From contig CP129480.1 of assembly GCA_030583885.1 (NCBI GenBank), positions 1,240,001 through 1,304,000 of the forward strand: a stretch of DNA of 64,000 bases, written 5' to 3'. Positions within the stretch are counted from its first letter, which is position 1. Each line of letters starts with the position of its first letter. The stretch comes from Anaerolineales bacterium. GTDB lineage: Bacteria; Chloroflexota; Anaerolineae; Anaerolineales; Villigracilaceae. Shown here piece after piece: positions 54,567 through 63,902 of the stretch. The translations under genes were made by a program, and so were the position numbers. The notes below the pieces were generated by a model. The model had not been told where the DNA came from. It saw only the letters and a list, made by a program, of their open reading frames with translations, and did no database searches.

Positions 54567-55577
54567 ATGAACTATACACTCCATAAGGATTTTTCCCAAC
54601 TCGACGCGCAAGAATGGAACGCACTGTTAAAGGAAGCGGCAGGCGATTTTCCATTTTTGCGTTATGAATACCAACATGCCTGGTGGGAGCATCGTGGCGG
54701 CGGCGAATGGCCGGTTGCTGAACTTCTGCTCATCACTGCCCGTGAAGGTGACAAACTCATCGGCATTGCGCCGCTTTTCATGGCGGAATACGACGGCCGG
54801 CAAGCCCTGCTTTTGAACGGAAGCATTGAAATTTCCGATTATCTGGACGTGATCGTGCGGACGGATGACCATGCGCGATTCGTCACCGGGGTATTGGATT
54901 TCCTCGCTTCCAGCGCAGTCGACAACTGGTCTGCCCTCGATTGGTACAACCTGCCCGATGACTCTCCCACGCTTGCCGTGCTCCAGGCGGAATCCACTGC
55001 GCGCGGCTGGGAGCATCATGAAGAGGTCTATCGTCCCACTCCGCGCATCGTGTTAAACGGTTCTTTTGAAGACTATCTTGCAAGCATTGACAAGAAACAA
55101 CGCCATGAGATCAAACGCAAGATGCGCCGTGCCGCTGAGTCCGGGCGGGTGCGTTTTTCTGTGGTGGGCAAGGATGCCGACATCGAACCCGAGTTGGAAT
55201 CCTTTTTCCACTTGATGGTCCAGGATCCCAACAAGGCCCTTTTTCTCAAGGATGTGATGCGCCACCAGATGTCCGAGGTCATTCGCGGCGCGCACAAAAG
55301 CGGCTATCTCTGGCTTGCCTTCCTGGACGTGGACGGCGTGAAAGCCGCGGCAGCGCTTAATTTTGATTACAACAATAAACTCTGGGGGTATAACTCCGGT
55401 GTCAGCCGCGACCACATGGAACTCTCCCCCGGCTGGGTTCTGCTTGGGAACGTTATTCAGTGGTGCTGCGAAAACGGACGCCGCGAATTCGATTTCATGC
55501 GCGGCGATGAGGAATATAAATACCGCTTTGGAGCGGTGAAAAGGCACGTGATGCGGGCGAGGGTCACAAAAAAATAA
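54567..55577 (+). CDS. FemAB/CelD-like GNAT acyltransferase
   Basis: A 336-residue protein of the BioF2-like/CelD (FemAB-related) acetyltransferase group. Landmarks: FPFLRYEYQHAWWEHRGGG, PLFMAEYDGRQAL, YLASIDKKQRHEIKRKMRRAAESGRVRF, and near the end FDFMRGDEEYKYRFGA. Such enzymes acylate envelope glycans or amino sugars. TAAAAT (54552-54557) lies nine bases before the ATG. A terminator follows. Confidence 0.9.
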   Translation: MNYTLHKDFSQLDAQEWNALLKEAAGDFPFLRYEYQHAWWEHRGGGEWPVAELLLITAREGDKLIGIAPLFMAEYDGRQALLLNGSIEISDYLDVIVRTDDHARFVTGVLDFLASSAVDNWSALDWYNLPDDSPTLAVLQAESTARGWEHHEEVYRPTPRIVLNGSFEDYLASIDKKQRHEIKRKMRRAAESGRVRFSVVGKDADIEPELESFFHLMVQDPNKALFLKDVMRHQMSEVIRGAHKSGYLWLAFLDVDGVKAAAALNFDYNNKLWGYNSGVSRDHMELSPGWVLLGNVIQWCCENGRREFDFMRGDEEYKYRFGAVKRHVMRARVTKK

Positions 55578-55614
55578 AAACAGGGACTCGGCAGCGCCGA
55601 GTCCTGTTTTTATT
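55575..55614. terminator. bidirectional terminator
   Basis: ACAGGGACTCGGC / GCCGAGTCCTGT hairpin bordered by A-run and TTTTTATTT between convergent genes. Confidence 0.9.
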
Positions 55615-55623
55615 TATCCAGAC

Positions 55624-57108
55624 CTAGCCGCCGCCGGCTCCGCCGACAATCCCGCCTTCCGTCAACTTGTGCAGGTCACCCAGCGCGGATTCAATCTCTT
55701 CCACTGACACGGGCCGGTCTTCATCGCGGTGTTTTAGCTTGCCGGACTTCGCCTTTTCCATCGCCAGCTCTTTGATGGAGGCATTGGATGCCAGTGCCTC
55801 TTTTACCAGTGCGGCTCCCTGTGAATATCCGATTACGGGATTCAGGGCCGTCACAATGATCGCGTTCTTCCCCAGCCAGCCCTCCGCTTTTTCGCGGTTG
55901 GCGGTCACACCTTTTACGGCGCGTTCGGTAAATGCATTGACCGAGCCGATCATCACCTGCATCATCTCGAACAGGTTGTGCGCGATGATCGGCATCATCA
56001 CGTTCAATTCCAGCTGCCCTGCCTGTGCCGCAAGCGCCACCGTTGTGTCACACCCGATGACGTGGAACATGGCCTGGTTAAGCATCTCCGCCAGCACGGG
56101 ATTCACCTTGCCCGGCATGATGGACGAACCCGGCTGAACGGCGGGTAATCTGATTTCGTCGAGACCAGTCGATGGTCCGGATGAAAGGAGGCGGAAGTCG
56201 TTTGCAATGCGGATGAGAGTCAATGCCAGTGTGCGCAGCGAGGCGGAAAAGTCCACTGCATCCGCCATGGATTGCATGGACTCGAACAGGTTGTCGGATG
56301 TGCGCAGTTCCAGTCCGCTGATCTCGGACAGTTTCTTCACCATGCGCGCATGATATTCGGGATGCGCGTTCAAGCCGGAGCCGACGGCTGTCCCGCCGAT
56401 ACCAAGCCGACGCAAACCCTTGGCAGAGCGTTCGATGCGTTCGATGTCGCGTTCGACCGCTTTGGCATACGCGCCGAACTCCTGACCGAGCCGCACGGGG
56501 ACGGCATCCTGCAAATGTGTGCGCCCCGATTTGACGATGTCATCGAATTCACCCGCCTTCGCTTCGAGCGTGGATTGCAGATTTTTGAGCGAAGTCAGCA
56601 GTTCCTCCAGCCGCCACAACGCGCCAAGACGAATGCAGGTGGGAATCACGTCATTGGTGGATTGCGCCATGTTGATATGGTCGTTCGGGTGGGCGTAGTA
56701 CTTGCCGATCTCCCCGCCGAGTATCAATGTAGCGCGGTTGGCGATCACCTCATTCGAGTTCATGTTGTGACTCGTCCCCGCGCCAGCCTGAAAGGGATCG
56801 ACGACGAACTGGTCGTTCCACTGTCCGTCCATCACTTCGGCGGCGGCTTGGGCAATGGTTTCCGCCAGTTGTTTGGCAGTGAAGTGTTTTCCGTCCACTT
56901 CGCGGTCGTTGAACAAGCCGAGATCATGGTTAACCAGCGCCGCGGCGCGTTTCACCGCCGCAATCGACCAAACGAACGCGCGCCAGGGTTTCAAGCCGCT
57001 GATGGGGAAGTTGTCCACTGCGCGCTGGGTCTGCACGCCGTATAGGGCTGTTGCCGGCACCTGCAATTCCCCCAGAGAATCCTTTTCCTTGCGAAAATCC
57101 TGAGCCAT
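55624..57108 (-). CDS. fumC: class II fumarate hydratase
   Basis: A 494-residue fumarase/aspartase-superfamily enzyme; interconverts fumarate and malate. GRTHLQDAVPVRLGQEFGAY, the central THE-like region, and the superfamily signature GSSIMPGKVNPVL are intact. GTAVGSGLNAHPEY is typical. Aspartase is close in sequence, so aspartate ammonia-lyase cannot be fully ruled out. A C-terminal extension ends in a Gly-rich GGIVGGAGGG. GGGAGG precedes the ATG at 57108. Confidence 0.9.
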   Translation of the reverse strand: MAQDFRKEKDSLGELQVPATALYGVQTQRAVDNFPISGLKPWRAFVWSIAAVKRAAALVNHDLGLFNDREVDGKHFTAKQLAETIAQAAAEVMDGQWNDQFVVDPFQAGAGTSHNMNSNEVIANRATLILGGEIGKYYAHPNDHINMAQSTNDVIPTCIRLGALWRLEELLTSLKNLQSTLEAKAGEFDDIVKSGRTHLQDAVPVRLGQEFGAYAKAVERDIERIERSAKGLRRLGIGGTAVGSGLNAHPEYHARMVKKLSEISGLELRTSDNLFESMQSMADAVDFSASLRTLALTLIRIANDFRLLSSGPSTGLDEIRLPAVQPGSSIMPGKVNPVLAEMLNQAMFHVIGCDTTVALAAQAGQLELNVMMPIIAHNLFEMMQVMIGSVNAFTERAVKGVTANREKAEGWLGKNAIIVTALNPVIGYSQGAALVKEALASNASIKELAMEKAKSGKLKHRDEDRPVSVEEIESALGDLHKLTEGGIVGGAGGG

Positions 57109-57263
57109 GCTGCCTCCCGAAACAATCGTTTTTTTATTATTTTACACCTTTCCAAATGAAGGAACACAAACCAGTTTCAGGGAAGCAACAGGAGCGGGGT
57201 TTTCCCGAAACACCGGGCGGAAAATAGGACACATCACACTCGGTTTCCGTCATGGACATGTTA

Positions 57264-57269
57264 TATAAT
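57264..57269 (+). promoter_or_regulatory. -10 box of the large sensor kinase gene (leaderless)
   Basis: TATAAT six bases before ATG 57276, which makes this ATG a better start than the in-frame ATG at 57252 that lies upstream of the box. Confidence 0.6.
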
Positions 57270-57275
57270 GATTGC

Positions 57276-60248
57276 ATGTTTGAGCGCTTCCGCCGCCTGT
57301 TTAACGCTCCCATTTTCTCCGATGAGGAGAAAACGCACAATTCGCAAATTATTAATGCTTTTGGATGGGTGGTCATCACCGTCCTGCTCATCCTTTATAT
57401 TTGGCGCTGGGTGAGCGGGGAATGGCTGAGTTATTCCTCCCGTTATGTTTTTCCGATCCTCATTCTGATCGTACTCGTGTCGCTGTTCATGCTCCACCGC
57501 GGGTATGTGCGCGGTGCGGGCGTTTTTTTGGTGGCGTTCACCTGGTTGGGACTCACCTATCAAGCCTCGCAATCGACTGGGCTTCGCGATGTCGCGACCA
57601 TGTCCTATCTCGCCATCATCCTGCTGGCGGGTCTCCTGCTTGGCTGGCGGGAAGGTTTGTTAACGGGCATGGTCAGCCTGGCAATGATATGGTATTTCGC
57701 TATTCAAGAACAGCACGGAATTTACCAGTTTCGGGCAGACCCTCCCCTCAGCTTTGCGCGCGACCTGACCGCCGTTTTCATCGCCACCGGAGTTCTTGTT
57801 TATCTCCTGATTCATAAACTGAATCGTTCGCTCACGGACGCGCGCCTGGAATTGAAAGAACGCCTGCGGGCGGATGAAAAATTGCAGGTCCAGGCGAGAT
57901 ATCTGACCGCGCTTCACGAGACCGCCCTTGGCCTGGTCAACCGCCTTGAACTTAATCCTCTCCTTGAGTCTGTCCTCACCTATGCGAGCGACTTGTTAAA
58001 CACCCCCCATGTCGGGATAGACCTGCTCCTGCCGGACGAGTCCGCATTAAGGCAGGAACTGGGATACGGCATTTTTACAGACTACAACGGTGCGCTCACT
58101 CAAAAGGGTCTTGGCTTGAACGGTAAAGTTTGGGAGCAGGGAAAAACCATCCTTACCCAAAACTACGAAGCATGGCACGGAAAAAACCCCGAAGCGCTGA
58201 GTCTTGGGTTTGCTGCCGTGATCGGGGTGCCGCTGAAATCCGGCCCAAAAGTTGTCGGTACACTGCTCGTTGCATCCACGGATAAAAAAAAGAAATTCAC
58301 GTCCGAACAGATCATCCTGCTGGAACGGCTTGCCGCGCTGGCGTCGCTTGCCATTGATAATGCCCGCCTTTATGAAAAGGCGCAAAAAGAGATCAATGAG
58401 CGAAAGATAATCGAGCAGGACCTGCGTTCCAGCGAGGAGCGTTTCCGCAAGGTTTTTAATAATAACAATATCGCCATTTCGATCGTCACCCTTGAAGAGG
58501 GCATATTCCTGGAGGCAAACGAAGCCTTCTGGCAATTGACCGGGCTTTCCCCGGGGCAGGCGCTTGGGCGTTCCTCATTGGCATTCAATCTATGGAAAAC
58601 CCCTGCAGACCGCGCCAGGTTTGTGCGGGACCTGCTCGAAAAAGGCTCCTTGCAAAACGTTGAAGTTGAATTTCCAGGCAAGGGACACAACCAAAAACCG
58701 TCCATTGCCTATTATGAATTGATAAACATCAAGGATCAGCGTTGCATCCTTTGTATGTTCTATGACATCTCGGAACAGCGCCAGGCGGAACGCGCACTCA
58801 AGGAAAGCGAGGAACGCTTCCGCAAGGTATTCCACACCAGCCCGGTGGCGATCTGCCTCACCACCCTCGAAGAAGGACGCCTGCTCGACGCGAACGCTGC
58901 ATACTGGAAGCTTACCGGCTACAACCCGCAGGCATCCATTGGCAGGACAATGATGGAATTGGAGGCGTGGTCCTCCGAGGAGGAACGGAAAGCCTTTACA
59001 AACGAGCTCATGGAAAAACGCTCCATTCTAAATCCGAATTATGAATTCGAGGACTACATAACCAGGGCGCCCCGTTATGCCATCGCCATATATGAATTAA
59101 TGGATATCCGGGAACAGACCTGTCTTCTATCCATGTTCTATGATGTCACGGAACAAAAGCTGGCGCAGGACGCCCTGCAAAGCACAGAGGCACGAACGCG
59201 CGCCATCCTCGAGTCCATTCCAGATATGATCTTTGAGATATCGAAGGAGGGGGTGTTTTTGGATTTCATGGCGTCGGCTGAAATTTCACCTCTGATGCCG
59301 CCCGATGAATTTATCGGCAGGAACATCAGGGAATTATTCCCGCCGGCGATTGCCGGGCAAACCATGTTTGCGCTTGAGCGTGTACTTGCCACAAGCCAGC
59401 TGCATGCGTTTGAATATGGGGTGCCGCCCGGGGATGAGACCCAGTTCTTTGAAGCGCGGGTTACCGCGGTCACCTCCGAATCCGCCATCATTATGGTGCG
59501 CGATATCAGCCAGCGGAAATGGGTGGAGACCGAGCGCGAGAAATTGATCCAGGAACTGGAAGGCAAGAATAGTGAACTGGAACGCTTCACCTACACCGTC
59601 TCGCACGATCTAAAATCCCCGCTGATCACCATCAAGGGCTTTCTCGGATTTCTGGAACAGGACGCAGCCAGCGGGAACATCGCCCGCCTGAAAGCCGATA
59701 CAAAACGGATTGCAGACGCCACCGATAATATGCAGGCCCTGCTCAATGAACTGCTTGAACTTTCACGCGTTGGGCGTTTGGTGAACCCGCACCAGGAGGT
59801 CCCCTTCGAGGAGATCGTCCGTGAGGCGCTGGAGCTTGTGCATGGCAGAGTGCATGCAAACTCCGTTCAGGTGTGTGTACAGGAAAACCTGCCGACCGTC
59901 CATGGAGACCGTCGGCGGCTGATCGAGATCCTGCAAAATTTAATTGATAACGCCGCAAAATTTGCCGGCTCCCACCCGAATCCTCTGATTGAGATCGGGC
60001 AGGATGGACATGAAGACGGCAGGCCGATCTTCTTTATCAGGGATAATGGCGTGGGCATTGACCCTGCTCACCATGAGAGGATCTTCGGGCTGTTCAACAA
60101 ACTGGATGCGAACTCCGAAGGGACGGGCGTTGGCCTCGCCCTCGTGAAGAGAATTGTCGAGATTCACGGAGGCAGGATCTGGGTCCGCAGCGAAGCGGGA
60201 AAAGGAGCGACTTTTTTCTTCACGCTTCAGACCAAATCCGATTCCTGA
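57276..60248 (+). CDS. multi-domain sensor histidine kinase (TM-GAF-PAS-PAS-PAS-HK)
   Basis: A 990-residue membrane kinase. Five or six TM segments (about 25-185), a GAF domain (about 210-360), two PAS domains that are clear duplicates (SEERFRKVFNNNNIAISIVTLEEG and SEERFRKVFHTSPVAICLTTLEEG), a third PAS (about 640-750), coiled coil, HisKA (FTYTVSHDLKSPLITIKGF) and HATPase_c (NLIDNAAKFAG, DNGVGID, EGTGVGLALV). Phytochrome/CikA-like kinase core, intact. No partner response regulator adjacent. Signal unknown. Confidence 0.95.
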   Translation: MFERFRRLFNAPIFSDEEKTHNSQIINAFGWVVITVLLILYIWRWVSGEWLSYSSRYVFPILILIVLVSLFMLHRGYVRGAGVFLVAFTWLGLTYQASQSTGLRDVATMSYLAIILLAGLLLGWREGLLTGMVSLAMIWYFAIQEQHGIYQFRADPPLSFARDLTAVFIATGVLVYLLIHKLNRSLTDARLELKERLRADEKLQVQARYLTALHETALGLVNRLELNPLLESVLTYASDLLNTPHVGIDLLLPDESALRQELGYGIFTDYNGALTQKGLGLNGKVWEQGKTILTQNYEAWHGKNPEALSLGFAAVIGVPLKSGPKVVGTLLVASTDKKKKFTSEQIILLERLAALASLAIDNARLYEKAQKEINERKIIEQDLRSSEERFRKVFNNNNIAISIVTLEEGIFLEANEAFWQLTGLSPGQALGRSSLAFNLWKTPADRARFVRDLLEKGSLQNVEVEFPGKGHNQKPSIAYYELINIKDQRCILCMFYDISEQRQAERALKESEERFRKVFHTSPVAICLTTLEEGRLLDANAAYWKLTGYNPQASIGRTMMELEAWSSEEERKAFTNELMEKRSILNPNYEFEDYITRAPRYAIAIYELMDIREQTCLLSMFYDVTEQKLAQDALQSTEARTRAILESIPDMIFEISKEGVFLDFMASAEISPLMPPDEFIGRNIRELFPPAIAGQTMFALERVLATSQLHAFEYGVPPGDETQFFEARVTAVTSESAIIMVRDISQRKWVETEREKLIQELEGKNSELERFTYTVSHDLKSPLITIKGFLGFLEQDAASGNIARLKADTKRIADATDNMQALLNELLELSRVGRLVNPHQEVPFEEIVREALELVHGRVHANSVQVCVQENLPTVHGDRRRLIEILQNLIDNAAKFAGSHPNPLIEIGQDGHEDGRPIFFIRDNGVGIDPAHHERIFGLFNKLDANSEGTGVGLALVKRIVEIHGGRIWVRSEAGKGATFFFTLQTKSDS

Positions 60249-60294
60249 TTTATGATATAACTGGCTTCATCTCACCTGTGGAGGATTCACTTAT

Positions 60295-61200
60295 ATGAAA
60301 CGTGCAGTCAGCATCAGTATTGGTTCATCCAAACGTAACAAGGCTGTGGAAGTGACTTTGCTTGGCGAAAAGGTCCGCATCGAACGAATCGGCACCGACG
60401 GTGATATGGAATCCGCCGCGAAAAAGTTTCAGGAATTGGACGGGACAGTGGACGCCTTCGGCGTTGGCGGCGCGGATTTGGGGGCGATTGTCGATGGAAA
60501 ATGGTACACCCTGCATTCCGTGACCCCCATGGTGCGGTTTGTCAAAAAAACCCCTCTGGTGGATGGCGGCGGGTTAAAGAACACCCTTGAAAACAAAGCC
60601 CCTGCATTTTTAGATCAAAAAATCGGCGATTATATAAACTCCCGCGGACGCAAAGTGCTGGTCACGTTGGGGATCGACCGCTGGGGACTCTCCCGGGCCT
60701 TTGCGGAGGCTGGTTATGAAACCATCTATGGCGACCTGATGTTTGGGTTGGATATTCCGATTGCCATCCACAAGGTCAAACATCTTAAGACCGCGGCGGC
60801 ACTGCTGATGCCCATTGCAAGCCGCCTGCCCTTCGAGTGGATCTATCCCACGGGCGAAAAACAGGAGAAACGCACCCCCAAGTGGGGAAAATATTATGCA
60901 TGGGCAACTGTGATCGCAGGCGACTGTCATTACATCAAACGTTTTATGCCTGATGATCTGACTGGCAAAGTCATTGTCACGAACACCACCACAGCGGAAG
61001 ATGTGGAAACCTTCCGCAAGGCGGGCGTAAAATATCTTGTCACGACCACCCCCGTGCTTGAAGGCCGCTCCTTCGGCACGAACATGATGGAAGCCGCACT
61101 GGTGGCTGTTTCGGGAAAAAACCGCCCTTTGACCTGGCCTGAACTGGATGAAATGCTCAACAAACTCGGCTTCGAGCCGCAATTGCAGGAGTTGAACTAA
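60295..61200 (+). CDS. conserved protein, putative quinate/shikimate-dehydrogenase-like
   Basis: A 301-residue protein. The family is sometimes labelled quinate 5-dehydrogenase, but I see only moderate support: VTLGIDRWGLSRAFAEAGYETIYGDLMFGLDIPI and GKVIVTNTTTAEDVETFRKAGVKYLVTTTPVLEG look like Rossmann-type elements. The start (RAVSISIGSSKRNKAVEVTLLGEKVRIERIGTDGD) is typical for the group. GGAGGA lies upstream. First gene of a four-gene plus-strand operon (2-base gap to the next). Confidence 0.7.
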   Translation: MKRAVSISIGSSKRNKAVEVTLLGEKVRIERIGTDGDMESAAKKFQELDGTVDAFGVGGADLGAIVDGKWYTLHSVTPMVRFVKKTPLVDGGGLKNTLENKAPAFLDQKIGDYINSRGRKVLVTLGIDRWGLSRAFAEAGYETIYGDLMFGLDIPIAIHKVKHLKTAAALLMPIASRLPFEWIYPTGEKQEKRTPKWGKYYAWATVIAGDCHYIKRFMPDDLTGKVIVTNTTTAEDVETFRKAGVKYLVTTTPVLEGRSFGTNMMEAALVAVSGKNRPLTWPELDEMLNKLGFEPQLQELN

Positions 61201-61202
61201 CC

Positions 61203-62093
61203 ATGAAGATGAACGCAATCGTCACCGCCGGGGGGATTCCCCAGCCCGGCGACCCGTTGTATGCCTATTCCAATGGTGATTCCAAGGCGCTGATCGATGT
61301 CGCTGGCAAGCCCATGGTGCAATGGATCCTGGATGCGCTCGGCGATGCAAACCTGGTGGACCAGGTCATTGTGATTGGGCTTACGCCAAAAAGCGGGCTG
61401 ACCTGCAAAAAGCCGCTTCATTACATCTCCAATCAGGGACGCATGCTGGCGAACATCGTTGCGGGTGTGAATAAATCGCTGGAGTTGAAGCCGAAAGGTG
61501 AATATGTCCTGGTCGCATCCTCCGACACCCCCGCGCTCAAAAGTGACATGGTGGACTGGCTGGTGAAGACCACCATGCAAACAAAGGACGACCTGTACTA
61601 CGGCGTCTGTCCGCGTGAGGTGATGGAGGCGCGCTTCCCGACCTCCAACCGCACCTACACCAGATTGAAGGACATGGAACTTTGCGGCGCGGATATCAAT
61701 GTGACCCATGTGCGCATGGTGACAGACCATCTCGATACCTGGGAACAGTTGATCGGCAACCGCAAGAGTCCGCTGCGGCAGGCCATGGTGGTTGGTCTGG
61801 ATACCTTTTTTCAATTGGCAACACGCCAGTTCACCCTGCAGGGCCTGGTGGAGCGTGCCTCAGAGAGGATCGGCATCAAGGCGCGCGCCATCATCTGGGA
61901 GCGTGCCGAACCGTGCATGGATGTGGACAAACCGCACCAGCTGGAATTGATGCGCGAGGACCTCGCGCGTCAGCAGCGCAAGGCGGCGGCCGTCAAAAAA
62001 CCGGCATTCAAAAAGAAAATCCAGAAGGCGAAACCCGTCCGAAAAGCGGTTTCTTCAAAAACAAAAGGGAAGGTCAAAGCAAGCAAGAAATGA
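61203..62093 (+). CDS. NTP-transferase (MobA/GT-A-like nucleotidyltransferase)
   Basis: A 296-residue protein. The N-terminus NAIVTAGGIPQPGDPLYAYSNGDSKALIDVAGKPMVQWILDAL is the loop of sugar-nucleotide or molybdopterin nucleotidyltransferases; YVLVASSDTPALKSDMVDWL carries the metal Asp. A Lys/Ala-rich tail (about 260-296) follows, perhaps for nucleic acid or membrane contact. The stop overlaps the PAP2 start. Substrate unknown; a sugar- or polyol-phosphate is likely. Confidence 0.85.
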   Translation: MKMNAIVTAGGIPQPGDPLYAYSNGDSKALIDVAGKPMVQWILDALGDANLVDQVIVIGLTPKSGLTCKKPLHYISNQGRMLANIVAGVNKSLELKPKGEYVLVASSDTPALKSDMVDWLVKTTMQTKDDLYYGVCPREVMEARFPTSNRTYTRLKDMELCGADINVTHVRMVTDHLDTWEQLIGNRKSPLRQAMVVGLDTFFQLATRQFTLQGLVERASERIGIKARAIIWERAEPCMDVDKPHQLELMREDLARQQRKAAAVKKPAFKKKIQKAKPVRKAVSSKTKGKVKASKK

Positions 62094-62650
62094 ACCTGCA
62101 CTCCATCCTTGAGCTCGATGCCCGACTCTCCAGCCGCTTCCGTGTGGCTGAAAAGCCGGGTTTTTTACGCAATCTTGCCATTTTCTTCGCTCATTCCGGC
62201 GACTCCTGGTTTTGGGCGCTGGCGCTCATCCTCGCCTGGTTCTTTAGCGATTCCACATGGCGGAAATGGGAGACTGTTGAATTCTTCGGAATGGCAGGTC
62301 TGGCCGGCGTTGTGCTTGCCGTCAAATTTCTCGTCAAACGCAAGAGACCTGAAGGTGAATGGGGACGGATCTATCGCAACACGGACCCGCACTCCTTCCC
62401 GTCCGGGCATGCCGCCCGCGCCTTTCTGATTGCCGTAATCGGAACGGCTCTTGCCCCGCCCTGGCTTGCCTCCCTACTTTGGCTTTGGGCGCCGCTGGTG
62501 GCGCTTGCCCGGGTTGCCATGGGTGTGCATTATCTTTCTGATATTGTTGCAGGTGCAGTGCTGGGGGTTATTGTCGCACTGCTCGGCTTGCAGTTCTACC
62601 AGCCAATGATTGACTGGTTCACATCCCTAACGGGTTTTATGTTCTGGTAG
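62090..62650 (+). CDS. PAP2-family membrane phosphatase
   Basis: A 186-residue PAP2 protein with four to five TM segments and the three acid-phosphatase motifs: KFLVKRKRPEGE (KxxxxxxRP), SFPSGHAARA (PSGH) and ARVAMGVHYLSDIVAG (SRxxxGxHxxxD-like, first Ser is Ala). Dephosphorylates lipid or isoprenyl phosphates. ATG 62090 overlaps the NTP-transferase stop (ATGA). Confidence 0.92.
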   Translation: MNLHSILELDARLSSRFRVAEKPGFLRNLAIFFAHSGDSWFWALALILAWFFSDSTWRKWETVEFFGMAGLAGVVLAVKFLVKRKRPEGEWGRIYRNTDPHSFPSGHAARAFLIAVIGTALAPPWLASLLWLWAPLVALARVAMGVHYLSDIVAGAVLGVIVALLGLQFYQPMIDWFTSLTGFMFW

Positions 62651-63055
62651 ATGGCGATGAAAACCCACACCTTCCGCCTCAAACCCCAGCAAGACCTGTT
62701 CGACTCCATCGCAGGGTATGCCAGACAGAATAACATCGAAGCAGGCTGCGTCCTTTCCAGCGTGGGAAGCCTGACGCACGCCACTTTGCGGTTTGCCAAC
62801 CGTGATTCTTACAACGAATATGAAGGATATTTCGAGATCGTTTCCATGACGGGGACGGTCTCGATTCATGGTTCGCACCTGCATGTCGCCATCTCGGACG
62901 GCGATGGCATGACCATCGGCGGGCATCTTGTCAGCGGGTGCAAAATCTATACCACGGCCGAGATTGTCATTGCCGAGCTTGATGATGTAATTTACAAACG
63001 TGAATTATATGAAAACGATTCGGGGCATGAGGAATTGACGGTTTACAAACGGTAG
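62651..63055 (+). CDS. PPC-domain (DUF296) protein
   Basis: A 134-residue protein of the PPC/DUF296 fold: THTFRLKPQQDLFDSIAGYARQNNIEAGCVLSSVGSLTHATLRFAN...GSHLHVAISDGDGMTIGGHLVSGCKIYTTAEIVI. In bacteria it forms trimers, likely binding metal at the conserved histidines; no AT-hook is present. Starts directly after the PAP2 stop. Function unknown. Confidence 0.92.
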   Translation: MAMKTHTFRLKPQQDLFDSIAGYARQNNIEAGCVLSSVGSLTHATLRFANRDSYNEYEGYFEIVSMTGTVSIHGSHLHVAISDGDGMTIGGHLVSGCKIYTTAEIVIAELDDVIYKRELYENDSGHEELTVYKR

Positions 63056-63111
63056 GGGCGACCCGCCCTTACAATACGATTGTTCAATTGTCATTGAAGG
63101 GTCGCCCTTAC
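63052..63111. repeat. palindromic repeat, GTAGGGGC type
   Basis: GTAGGGGCGACCC (63052-63064) pairs with GGGTCGCCCTTAC (63099-63111), one mismatch, with a 34-base loop. It links the stops of two convergent genes and covers the ecfA stop codon. Shares its GTAGGGGC end with 41554-41586. Confidence 0.75.
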
Positions 63112-63902
63112 TTTAATGCGTTCAAAAATTCTTCCTGATTTATCACCGTATCTTTTAACCCAAGCATTTTGCCCAGCCTCGTCAACTGCGGGGGATCGAC
63201 GTAGGTGAGCGCCAAAATCTCTTCTTCGCCCAACACTTCGCGGGCGTGACCATCCAGCAAAACCTGCCCGTTTGATAACGCGATAACGCGCTCGAAATTT
63301 TCCGCGCAGAAATCGATATCATGTGTGATGGTAATGACCGTCTTGCCTTCCTTTCGCAGCTCGGCAATGACATTGGCGATGCGCGCAACATTGACCGCAT
63401 CCTGTCCTGTGGTCGGTTCGTCGAAGATGACGATGGGTGTGTCCATGGCGATGATGGATGCCAGTGCCACCATTTTTCTCCATGTAGGGGACAGGTCATA
63501 GGGATTCGTCTCGGTCTGGTCGTTCAATTCGGTCAGTGCCAATGCGCGTTGGACCAGCTCGTCAATCTTTTCCTTTGCATACCTCAAATTGCGCGGACCA
63601 AATGTAACCTCGGTTAAAACATCCCTTGAAAACAATTGTTCATCAGGGTTTTGAAAGACATAGCCAACCCGCGAAGCGAGTTTCGCCACTGAATATTTTT
63701 TTGTATCCCAATCCCCGATCAAAATGGAGCCCGAGGTTGGTTGTAACAACCCGTTGAAGTGCCTCACCAGGGTCGTTTTCCCTGCACCGTTCTGCCCCAC
63801 AATGGCAACCTGCTCGCCGGGGTTGATCGAGAGTGAGATTCCGCGCAGGGCTTCCACACCAGCGGGGTAGGTGAAACGGAGGTCGTTGATGGATAGTTTC
63901 AT
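63108..63902 (-). CDS. energy-coupling factor transporter ATPase (EcfA/CbiO-like)
   Basis: A 264-residue ABC ATPase of the ECF type, which powers uptake of vitamins or metal ions through an EcfT/S complex. Walker A GQNGAGKTTL, Q-loop YVFQNPDEQLFSRDVLTEVTFGP (typical of ECF ATPases) and Walker B PIVIFDEPTTGQD are intact. The signature motif is unusual: YDLSPTWRKMVALA in place of LSGGQ. The ATG overlaps the upstream gene's stop by four bases. Confidence 0.93.
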   Translation of the reverse strand: MKLSINDLRFTYPAGVEALRGISLSINPGEQVAIVGQNGAGKTTLVRHFNGLLQPTSGSILIGDWDTKKYSVAKLASRVGYVFQNPDEQLFSRDVLTEVTFGPRNLRYAKEKIDELVQRALALTELNDQTETNPYDLSPTWRKMVALASIIAMDTPIVIFDEPTTGQDAVNVARIANVIAELRKEGKTVITITHDIDFCAENFERVIALSNGQVLLDGHAREVLGEEEILALTYVDPPQLTRLGKMLGLKDTVINQEEFLNALK

